Below are positions 1 through 5,236 of a stretch of DNA of 5,236 bases, piece by piece. A program made the position numbers and the translations under genes. The stretch lies in the NCBI GenBank assembly GCA_023248785.1, contig JAHFDX010000312.1, forward strand, positions 1 to 5,236, given 5' to 3'. The DNA comes from Myxococcales bacterium (GTDB taxonomy: Bacteria; Myxococcota_A; Polyangia; Polyangiales; Polyangiaceae). The notes beneath the pieces are model-generated. The model saw nothing but the letters and a program-made list of their open reading frames with translations, was not told the DNA's origin and did no database searches. Numbering within the stretch: the first letter of the stretch is position 1; each line of letters opens with the position of its first letter.

Positions 1-1730
1 ACGGCCTCAAGGACGAATGGAAGCGCCGCCTTGCGCTGACCTGCAATCAGGCGAAGAAGGGGCCCGCATTCGAGAACACGAGGCGCCGGGTCATGCTCAA
101 GCGGGTTGACGATCGACAGAGGTCCCGGAAGTCGACGCATGATTGCGGGCATTGCGGCATGCCCCTGTCGCAACAATTCCGCCTCCGCGAGCTCGTCATT
201 GCGCGTAAGAACACCGTCAAGCAACGCGTCGAAATCAGAATCGAGATCCACGATGATGGACGGCAGATTCGAAACGTTAGGCGACTTGGCTGCCGGGGGC
301 GGATGTGCATCGACCGCCTGCATAGCGGAAGGCCGAGGAGCAGGACTCGACGGGGTAACACGTGCTAGCGCGGCCCACTGGTCCGGCGGTGCGATGTTCT
401 CTTTCGGAGGCAGTTCAGGATCGATCGCGAGGCCGCTTCGCGAACCGATGATCTCGAGCACATCCTCTTTCGGCGTGGGCATCGAGTCGAATACTGGCAA
501 ATCTTCGCGCGGCGTTGGCATCGAATCGAGCGGCATCGGCTTTGAACGTGGTGATCGCATCGTCCCGCGCCCAGGACGGGTTGGTTCCTCGTCACCTCGG
601 CGTGGTGCGACGGGTGGATCGGAGGGAGTAGCCGAAGGTGGAAGCATCGAATCGCGTATGCCGTCGCGCTTTTTCGAAACGAGAATTCGCTCGAGTGAGC
701 GACCAGCAGCCTCCGCGAGGGATTCAAACTCTGCGAGCATGGATCCGAGGGCATGCGGCTGATCCGAGTCGAGGTAGTAGAGCGCAACAGCGCGATTGCG
801 AACAAGCACTGGCACCACGGCACACTCGGCGACGCTTCTGCGGCCCAGTTGCTCGAGAACACGCGCGTCGGATGCATCGCGACGCTTGCCAATCAGCACG
901 GAACGACCACGCGCACGCACGCTTGCAAACATGCTTGGAACGTCGAGCGATATCTTGAGCGATCGCACGGCCGCAACACCACCACTTATTCCGAGCGCCT
1001 CGCGTCCCACGAGCCCCTGCGGCGTGACCACAAACGCCGCCACAAATGGAACTCTAGTTGCTACGAAATCGGCCACGAGCCTTAGCACCTCGTCTCGATC
1101 TTCGGATGCGTTCAGTTGCTCGAGCATTCGAACCAACGCTGTATTTGGTCCCGACGGTGGCGCGACGCTCGCACTCGGCACGTTGGAAGCGCTCGGTCTT
1201 GGCGATTTCATCGACAGAGTCGGATGATCGGACGTTGCGCTAGGCCTTAGTGATGCCGGATCTCGATCGCCCGACAGCCGCTTCAATAGACGCTCGTACC
1301 TGGGATCCAGTGGTGCGCGATAGAACGCTGTCAGTGCTTGGCGCACGCGCACCATCAAGGCGATGCGCTGCACAACGTTCATCTTGAGCGTTTCCGCAAG
1401 TTCTACCTCCGCCTGCTTTGACAGCGGCTGAGCGACCGCAAGTACTAACGCAGACCCTTGCCGCGCGATGGGTACCACTTCCCACTCGCGTGCAACTTCC
1501 GCTGGGATGCGCTGGCGCAGCTCTGATGGAACGACCAAGGGGCCCACCGAAACGGCTGGCAATCCACACCACTCGGACAAACCCGAAAGCGCCTGCGCCT
1601 CGTCCACGTATGCTACCTCGAGGACGTTCGTTACGAGGTCGTCGCCATAGACAACTTGGCAGGCGAGCGCATCTTCAACATGCCGACTCGACGCAACGCC
1701 GCGTTGAACGAGCAAGGCTCCGAGCGACAT
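1..1730 (-). CDS. MshEN (GspE N-domain-like) + GAF-like + HEAT-like multidomain protein, 3' end outside window
   Basis: One reading frame is open from ATG 1730-1728 to the left edge (576 codons, no stop), so the C-terminus is missing. Residues 1-140 resemble the MshEN/GspE N-terminal domain: an LGALLVQRGV opening, an amphipathic helix, then the segment around LPAVSVGPLVVP and VVPIARQGSALVLAVAQPL. A Ser/Pro linker (about 155-195) follows. Residues 195-350 read as a GAF-like domain (helix, strand FVAAFVVTPQGLVG, strands AVVPVLVRNRAVALYYLD, closing helix). Residues 355-490 are Pro-rich and probably disordered, with a tandem DSMPTPxED repeat. From about 495 there are helical, HEAT-like segments (LLRQGHAAMPAIMRRLPGP, GPLLRLIAGQRKAALP). 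No Walker A or B motif is seen, so it is not a secretion ATPase in the visible part. No signal peptide: probably cytoplasmic. The start follows GGCGGAAGAACG, a usable ribosome site, 12 bases after the lipoprotein stop. Likely a signalling or scaffold protein (inference); role unknown. Confidence 0.85.
   Translation of the reverse strand, partial: MSLGALLVQRGVASSRHVEDALACQVVYGDDLVTNVLEVAYVDEAQALSGLSEWCGLPAVSVGPLVVPSELRQRIPAEVAREWEVVPIARQGSALVLAVAQPLSKQAEVELAETLKMNVVQRIALMVRVRQALTAFYRAPLDPRYERLLKRLSGDRDPASLRPSATSDHPTLSMKSPRPSASNVPSASVAPPSGPNTALVRMLEQLNASEDRDEVLRLVADFVATRVPFVAAFVVTPQGLVGREALGISGGVAAVRSLKISLDVPSMFASVRARGRSVLIGKRRDASDARVLEQLGRRSVAECAVVPVLVRNRAVALYYLDSDQPHALGSMLAEFESLAEAAGRSLERILVSKKRDGIRDSMLPPSATPSDPPVAPRRGDEEPTRPGRGTMRSPRSKPMPLDSMPTPREDLPVFDSMPTPKEDVLEIIGSRSGLAIDPELPPKENIAPPDQWAALARVTPSSPAPRPSAMQAVDAHPPPAAKSPNVSNLPSIIVDLDSDFDALLDGVLTRNDELAEAELLRQGHAAMPAIMRRLPGPLSIVNPLEHDPAPRVLECGPLLRLIAGQRKAALPFVLEA
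462..527 (-). repeat. in-gene tandem repeat encoding DSMPTPxED twice
   Basis: Within the Pro-rich linker of the left-edge gene, residues 402-410 (DSMPTPRED, bases 501-527) and 415-423 (DSMPTPKED, bases 462-488) repeat with a 13-residue (39-base) period. The DNA copies differ mostly at third positions, so the peptide seems conserved rather than freshly duplicated. A degenerate relative, DSMLPPSATP, begins at residue 360. Pro/Thr/acidic composition suggests a short linear motif, for example a phosphorylation or docking site; that is inference. Confidence 0.7.
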
Positions 1731-1742
1731 CGTTCTTCCGCC

Positions 1743-2684
1743 TCACTGTTCTGGAGCGCAGGTCGATACGCCTGCGCCCACGATGATGGAGGAAAGTCTG
1801 GCAACCAAGGTCGTCGAGCGATCCGATGGTCGGTAGCGCGTAACGAGTGATTGTCCGCTCGGCGCGGTGAACATGTAGAAGTCCCCACCCCAAAATGCGA
1901 ATGCCCAACCTTGTCCTTGTTTGACTCCCGGCATGAGGGATTCACCTGTGACGCGACCGCTCGCCTTGTCAATTTGGCCGATGTACGTGGTGCCGTCGTC
2001 GTACTCGTAGAAACCATAGAGACCGCCCGAACCTGTCCCCGTGAGTTCGGCTCGGCCGATGGGAGGATTGAAGTCGCCCACTTTGCGCATTTGGTACGTG
2101 CTCGTATCGATCGTACCAAGAAACTTGTCGACGTTGTCGGATGTTGCAACGTACAGCGATTCCGACGTGCCGTCGTCAGAGGCAGCGAATCCCATTCCAA
2201 ACGTCGTAATTCCGAGCTGATCCTTGGCATAGGTCGTAGCTAGGCAGGACGCGGTGAGGGTGCTCACGCGAAAGAGACGACCGTCGTTGTAAACGATGTA
2301 AGCAACGCCCTTTCGGTCAACCGCCATCGAAAATGGCGTCGACGACCCCTGATTCGGACACGCGATTTGACCGACGAGTCGAAACTGCAATGTCGGTGGA
2401 TAAAACGAATACAATTCGTAATTCGTAGTGATCAAATATACATACGTGACGTTGCCTTCGGGACACCCGACCTTCGCAGCATCGGGATTTGGTCGCGCAT
2501 CGATCGGCGGAAGGACGTCGGGCGAAGTATCGCGCGCATCGGTCACATCGCGTCCGGCATCCTTCGGAAATGAAGCATCGGTCTCGATCGGATCGACGAA
2601 AAGCTGAGACCGTGCGCCACACGCCACGCCAAACACCGTCGGAACGGAAAGCAATAAGAGCAGACTCAGACGCGACAACCCCAT
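1743..2684 (-). CDS. predicted lipoprotein with propeller-like repeats, function unknown
   Basis: A 313-residue protein if started at ATG 2684; an in-frame TTG at 2690 would add two residues (Met-Lys), and an in-frame stop at 2706-2708 blocks anything longer. The N-terminus is a lipoprotein signal: Arg5, a run of five Leu, then FGVAC with lipid Cys22, followed by GARSQLF. Residues 30-72 are an Asp/Pro-rich linker. The remainder is beta-rich, with recurring 'x-L-Y/F-x-v/i-D/P-x-x-T' strands (LYSFYPPTLQF, LFRVSTLTASC, LGTIDTSTYQM, IGQIDKASGRV, VTRYRPSDRST), which suggests a small beta-propeller. Four further Cys (74, 109, 147, 309) could form disulfides outside the cytoplasm. Gly follows the lipid Cys and no Asp is present at that position, so outer-membrane sorting is plausible by the E. 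coli rule (inference for this organism). First gene of a likely operon with the MshEN-GAF gene; divergent from hemB. Function not recognised. Confidence 0.85.
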   Translation of the reverse strand: MGLSRLSLLLLLSVPTVFGVACGARSQLFVDPIETDASFPKDAGRDVTDARDTSPDVLPPIDARPNPDAAKVGCPEGNVTYVYLITTNYELYSFYPPTLQFRLVGQIACPNQGSSTPFSMAVDRKGVAYIVYNDGRLFRVSTLTASCLATTYAKDQLGITTFGMGFAASDDGTSESLYVATSDNVDKFLGTIDTSTYQMRKVGDFNPPIGRAELTGTGSGGLYGFYEYDDGTTYIGQIDKASGRVTGESLMPGVKQGQGWAFAFWGGDFYMFTAPSGQSLVTRYRPSDRSTTLVARLSSIIVGAGVSTCAPEQ

Positions 2685-2790
2685 CTTCAAAACGTACCGT
2701 GTTTTTCATGGAATGGCTGCTGCCGAGGCCGGATGGTGACGCAGCGAAGCAGGAGTCGACACGCGGGCCGTCATTGAGCATGATGATGCG
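2685..2790. promoter_or_regulatory. divergent intergenic region between lipoprotein gene and hemB
   Basis: This short gap lies between two divergent start codons, so it must carry promoters or leaders for both directions unless they lie inside the flanking genes. I see no convincing -35/-10 pair, operator palindrome or riboswitch in it. Neither start has a strong Shine-Dalgarno: hemB is preceded only by TTGAGCATGATGATGCG, and the lipoprotein ATG by GGTACGTTTTGAAG. The role is inferred from gene orientation alone. Confidence 0.4.
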
Positions 2791-3777
2791 GTGTCTTTTC
2801 CGATTCAGCGGCCCAGGCGCCTAAGGCAAACGCCTGGCATTCGCGCCCTTGCACGTGAGACCTCGCTTTCACCGACGCAGCTCGTTTGGCCCCTTTTTTT
2901 TCGAGAAGGCATCGGCGCGCCCGTCGCCGTGAAAACCATGCCGGGCGTCTTTCAACTTCCGACCTCCACCGCAGCGCAGGTCGCAAAAGACGCCAAGGAT
3001 CGCGGCATCGGGGGCGTCCTTCTCTTTGGATTGCCCGCAAGGAAGGACGCGACCGGGTCGAGCGCACTTGATCCAAACGGCCCCGTTCCAAACGTCGTGC
3101 GCGCGATGAAAGACGCCGTCCCCGAGCTCGTCGTCATGACCGATGTGTGCGTTGATGAGTACACCGATCATGGCCACTGCGGGCTCGTCAAGCGAACCGG
3201 CGCAACCTTCGAGGTCGACAACGATGCCACGTTGTCCATCCTCGCAAACATGGCCGTGGTCCACGCCCAGGCCGGTACCGACGTCGTCGCGCCCAGCGAC
3301 ATGATGGACGGCCGCATCGCGAGCATTCGTCAGGCACTCGATTCCGCTGGGAAAATCAACACGGTCATTCTCAGTTACGCCGTTAAGTACGCATCGTGTT
3401 TTTACGGGCCTTTCCGCGACGCCGCTGACTGTGCACCGCAATTTGGTGACCGCTCGAGTTACCAAATGGACCCATCGAACGCGCGCGAAGCGCTGCGCGA
3501 AATCGCGCTCGATGAAGCCGAGGGGGCTGACATGGTGATGGTAAAGCCCGCTCTTCCCTACCTCGACATCCTTGCCCGCGTTCGAAATGCCACCACGCTG
3601 CCGCTCGGGGCGTATGCCGTGTCCGGTGAGTACGCAATGATCGAAGCCGCTGCGCTTTCCGGGATGATCGACCGAAAGCGCGCTGTGCTTGAGTCTCTTA
3701 CCGCCATGCGGCGCGCTGGCGCCGACTTCGTTTTGACGTACCACGCGCTGCAGGCAGCAGAGTGGCTCGATGCGTAG
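2791..3777 (+). CDS. hemB: delta-aminolevulinic acid dehydratase (porphobilinogen synthase)
   Basis: Condenses two 5-aminolevulinate molecules to porphobilinogen, the first common step of tetrapyrrole (heme) synthesis, in the cytoplasm as a homo-oligomer. The 328-residue length matches the family. Start is GTG 2791: it gives the family N-terminus MSFPIQRPRRLR, and no ATG/GTG/TTG lies between it and the in-frame stop at 2737-2739. Active-site lysines are Lys199 (SYAVKYASCFYGPFRDAA) and Schiff-base Lys252 (MVMVKPALPYLDI); the VSGEYAMI segment at 278-284 is also typical. The metal loop reads DVCVDEYTDHGHCG (residues 118-131): Cys120 and Cys130 are kept but the middle zinc Cys is Asp122, intermediate between the Cys-rich zinc type and the Asp-rich type. 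A T8 run codes for Leu-Phe-Phe near residue 35 without disturbing the frame. The 3' end overlaps the next gene by 8 bases. Identification is secure. Confidence 0.98.
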   Translation: MSFPIQRPRRLRQTPGIRALARETSLSPTQLVWPLFFREGIGAPVAVKTMPGVFQLPTSTAAQVAKDAKDRGIGGVLLFGLPARKDATGSSALDPNGPVPNVVRAMKDAVPELVVMTDVCVDEYTDHGHCGLVKRTGATFEVDNDATLSILANMAVVHAQAGTDVVAPSDMMDGRIASIRQALDSAGKINTVILSYAVKYASCFYGPFRDAADCAPQFGDRSSYQMDPSNAREALREIALDEAEGADMVMVKPALPYLDILARVRNATTLPLGAYAVSGEYAMIEAAALSGMIDRKRAVLESLTAMRRAGADFVLTYHALQAAEWLDA

Positions 3778-4198
3778 AGCGCTCCTCTGTGCGATCGCTA
3801 CGACCGTCAGTGCGATCGCGGCAGCGCCTCTTGGCGCTGGGTGTCAAACGCATCAATGTGACGATTCGTTTGCCGTCTTTGAGTCGGGCGCCACGATCGA
3901 TTCCACCACCTGGGAAACCACACAAATTGATCAGCCGTGGATCGATTTTCCCGGCGCGCGCGACTACGAACTTCGCTTTTCGCAGTTTGCAAATCGCAGA
4001 GTTGTCAGCATCGAGCCCTACGTGTCCTTTGCCCGCGAGCCGAATCGAAATTTGGACGATTTTACCCTCGCATCCGGCGACATCGCCGAGCTTCACGAGG
4101 TCGGAAACGGCACCGTCAAGGTACGAAACGGAACGTGTGCTGATCTTTTCTTGCGTGTAGTCGTTCGCTTTGCGCCAGCAACCACGTCCAACCCGTAG
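3770..4198 (+). CDS. small predicted lipoprotein, function unknown
   Basis: A 142-residue protein whose ATG lies inside the hemB 3' end (shared bases ATGCGTAG), in a different frame; GAGTGG five bases upstream could serve as a ribosome site, so translation may be coupled to hemB. The N-terminus is a secretion signal: MRRALL, a hydrophobic Ala/Ile/Val stretch, then LGAGC with candidate lipid Cys25, followed by QTHQCDD. The lipobox is imperfect (Gly at -3), so a type I signal peptide is the alternative. The mature part is beta-rich (PWIDFPGARDYELRFSQF, VVSIEPYVSFARE, VKVRNGTCADLFLRVVVRF), suggesting a single small beta-sandwich; Cys30 and Cys123 could pair. I do not recognise the family. Located at the envelope by prediction; no sign of a catalytic motif. 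A chance frame is unlikely given the clean signal peptide, tight spacing and coding-like composition. Confidence 0.8.
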   Translation: MRRALLCAIATTVSAIAAAPLGAGCQTHQCDDSFAVFESGATIDSTTWETTQIDQPWIDFPGARDYELRFSQFANRRVVSIEPYVSFAREPNRNLDDFTLASGDIAELHEVGNGTVKVRNGTCADLFLRVVVRFAPATTSNP

Positions 4199-4225
4199 AC
4201 TCTTCCGCGATCTCTCGACTACACT

Positions 4226-4245
4226 GCGCGCTTGTGCAAGCGCGC
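4226..4245. terminator. GC-rich inverted repeat, possible terminator or operator
   Basis: Arms GCGCGCTTG (4226-4234) and CAAGCGCGC (4237-4245) pair perfectly over 9 bp around a 2-base centre; in RNA the hairpin would open to a loop of four or more. An overlapping perfect palindrome AAGCGCGCTT sits at 4238-4247. There is no U-tract afterwards, only CTTCAG, so this is not a textbook intrinsic terminator. It lies 27 bases after the small lipoprotein stop and 42 bases before the vWA start, a position fitting either 3'-end formation of the hemB unit or control of the vWA gene. Confidence 0.4.
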
Positions 4246-4277
4246 TTCAGCGCACTCAATAACGTCGTCGTAGGGCC

Positions 4278-4285
4278 GGGGTGAG
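4278..4285 (+). promoter_or_regulatory. ribosome binding site of the vWA lipoprotein gene
   Basis: GGGGTGAG ends two bases before ATG 4288, with its purine core (GGTGAG) close to but rather near the start. It is the best Shine-Dalgarno-like sequence in the window and supports ATG 4288 over the later in-frame ATG at 4330, which would delete most of the signal peptide. Confidence 0.55.
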
Positions 4286-4287
4286 AG

Positions 4288-5236
4288 ATGGTGTTTCGTC
4301 GTCTTGGTTTTTCGTTGCTACCTGGGTTCATGGTCGCAGGGTTGATCGGCGCCGGGGTGCACGCTGCCGGCTGCTCCACCGAGTCCGGCAACAGTCGCTT
4401 TGATGCTTCCGCAAGCGGAGACGGTGGATCCAAAGATGGGAACACCACCACAACCTTCGATACCGGGTTCACCCCCGGCGACGTCGGCGTGCAAGTGAAA
4501 GATGCGTGCGCCGCGGTCACCTCCAAGGCAGGCAGCGTTCCAGTCGACATCATCTTTGTCATCGACAACTCCGGATCCATGGGCGAGGAGATGACGCAGA
4601 TCAAGACGAACGTGAACAGCTTCGCCATGAAGATTGGCCAAAGCGCCCTCGACTACCACGTCATCTTCATTGTCAAGCGCGGCACAGGGAGTTTGCAGGT
4701 TTGTGTGCCACCTCCCCTCGGAGGTACCAACTGCGGAGACAGTCTGCCAACGTTCCATCACGTCGACAACGACACCCAAAGTACAGATTCTCTATCGGAC
4801 ATCATCTCCACGTATTCGCAGTGGCAGAGCGATCTCCGGTTTGACGCGATCAAGGTGTTCATCGAAGTCACCGACGACAACGCGCGCTCACCGTACATCT
4901 TGGCGCAACAGTTTGACACGCAACTACTTGGTCTCGCGCCAGCAGGTATGTTCGGCGACACCACGAAGCGCAAGTACATCTTCGATGCGATTTGTGGATG
5001 GAAGGAAGGAACGCCGTACCAGAGCAACACGCAATGCAGCACCGCGGTCAATACCGGAGGTGAATACCAACTTCTGGCCGTCACGACCGGCGGCCTCATC
5101 GATTCAGTGTGCAAAACCAACTACTCGGGCGTTCTCGACAACTTTGCCAACAGCATCAAACAAAAACTCGCGTGCGAATACAAGATGCCCACGACCGATG
5201 CCGGAACCATTGATCCCAACCAAATTGCGGTCAAAT
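4288..5236 (+). CDS. vWA-domain lipoprotein, 3' end outside window
   Basis: 316 codons are visible and the frame is open at the right edge. The N-terminus is a lipoprotein signal (FRR, hydrophobic LLPGFMVAGLIGAG, then HAAGC with Cys29), followed by a Ser/Gly/Asp/Thr-rich linker (30-66). A von Willebrand factor A fold starts at about residue 85: strand VDIIFVIDNSGSM carries the metal-ion (MIDAS) signature D-x-S-x-S as Asp93-Asn-Ser95-Gly-Ser97, and strand FIEVTDDN (191-198) supplies the later MIDAS Asp. I cannot place the MIDAS Thr of the middle loop with certainty (Thr163 or Thr166 are candidates). Seven Cys after the lipid site (74, 139, 149, 236, 250, 275, 296) suggest disulfides outside the cytoplasm. 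The vWA fold normally binds protein ligands through a divalent metal, so an adhesion or envelope-assembly role is plausible (inference). Separate from the hemB unit by 89 bp holding an inverted repeat. Confidence 0.9.
   Translation, partial: MVFRRLGFSLLPGFMVAGLIGAGVHAAGCSTESGNSRFDASASGDGGSKDGNTTTTFDTGFTPGDVGVQVKDACAAVTSKAGSVPVDIIFVIDNSGSMGEEMTQIKTNVNSFAMKIGQSALDYHVIFIVKRGTGSLQVCVPPPLGGTNCGDSLPTFHHVDNDTQSTDSLSDIISTYSQWQSDLRFDAIKVFIEVTDDNARSPYILAQQFDTQLLGLAPAGMFGDTTKRKYIFDAICGWKEGTPYQSNTQCSTAVNTGGEYQLLAVTTGGLIDSVCKTNYSGVLDNFANSIKQKLACEYKMPTTDAGTIDPNQIAVK

Noticed and set aside
106..762. 218-codon plus-strand open frame
   Set aside because: It lies fully antisense to the MshEN-GAF frame, has Ser/Arg/Gly-heavy low-complexity composition and no recognisable domain; GC-rich coding DNA commonly gives such antisense frames.
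1..1730. Identification as a GspE/PilB secretion ATPase
   Set aside because: Only the N-terminal domain resembles that family; no Walker A, Walker B or Asp/His box is seen in the visible 576 residues.
1631..2230. 199-codon minus-strand frame spanning the lipoprotein/MshEN junction
   Set aside because: It crosses the end of one well-supported gene and the start of another in a different frame, and has Arg/Ser-rich composition with no motif.
2685..2790. Heme-responsive or other named operator between the divergent genes
   Set aside because: No inverted repeat or known box could be recognised in the gap, so no specific regulator is claimed.
2894..2901. T8 homopolymer in hemB as a phase-variation or programmed-slippage site
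   Set aside because: The frame is intact across it and the encoded residues (Leu-Phe-Phe) fit the HemB family; slippage is possible but nothing in the sequence shows it is used.
2869..3744. 291-codon minus-strand open frame opposite hemB
   Set aside because: hemB is certain on the other strand, and this frame shows no family motif; it is a codon-bias shadow.
4318..4779. Minus-strand frames of 150-170 codons opposite the vWA gene (also 4116-4628)
   Set aside because: The plus strand carries an intact signal peptide and MIDAS motif; the antisense frames have neither start context nor a family signature.

Overview
The window looks like chromosomal DNA of a GC-rich myxobacterium, most likely Polyangiales/Myxococcota. 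The basis is indirect: coding strands with G/C-biased third positions, several lipoproteins with short low-complexity Asp/Pro/Ser/Gly linkers after the lipidated Cys, a von Willebrand A lipoprotein of a style common in that phylum, and an MshEN-plus-GAF protein with no ATPase. No mobile element, tRNA, rRNA or CRISPR array was seen.

Layout. Positions 1-1730 (minus strand) hold one uninterrupted reading frame of 576 codons that leaves the window at its left edge. It reads as an N-terminal MshEN (type II secretion/pilus ATPase N-domain-like) module, a Ser/Pro linker, a GAF-like domain, a long Pro-rich linker with a 13-residue tandem repeat, and the start of a HEAT-like helical domain. Twelve bases upstream, also on the minus strand, is a 313-residue predicted lipoprotein with propeller-like repeats (1743-2684); the two genes look like an operon. 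About 106 bp of divergent intergenic DNA separates this unit from hemB (2791-3777, plus), encoding delta-aminolevulinic acid dehydratase (porphobilinogen synthase) of heme biosynthesis. The hemB end overlaps by 8 bases the start of a small predicted lipoprotein gene (3770-4198). After an 89-bp gap with a strong GC-rich inverted repeat, a vWA-domain lipoprotein gene starts at 4288 and runs off the right edge.

Functional picture. Only hemB has a secure function. The rest is an envelope-oriented neighbourhood: three predicted lipoproteins and one probable cytoplasmic sensor/scaffold protein. Nothing links the lipoproteins biochemically to heme synthesis; the physical overlap suggests shared transcription and coupled translation. 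I did not find a clearly new biological system. The most unusual item is the MshEN-GAF-HEAT-like protein, co-directional with a lipoprotein gene.
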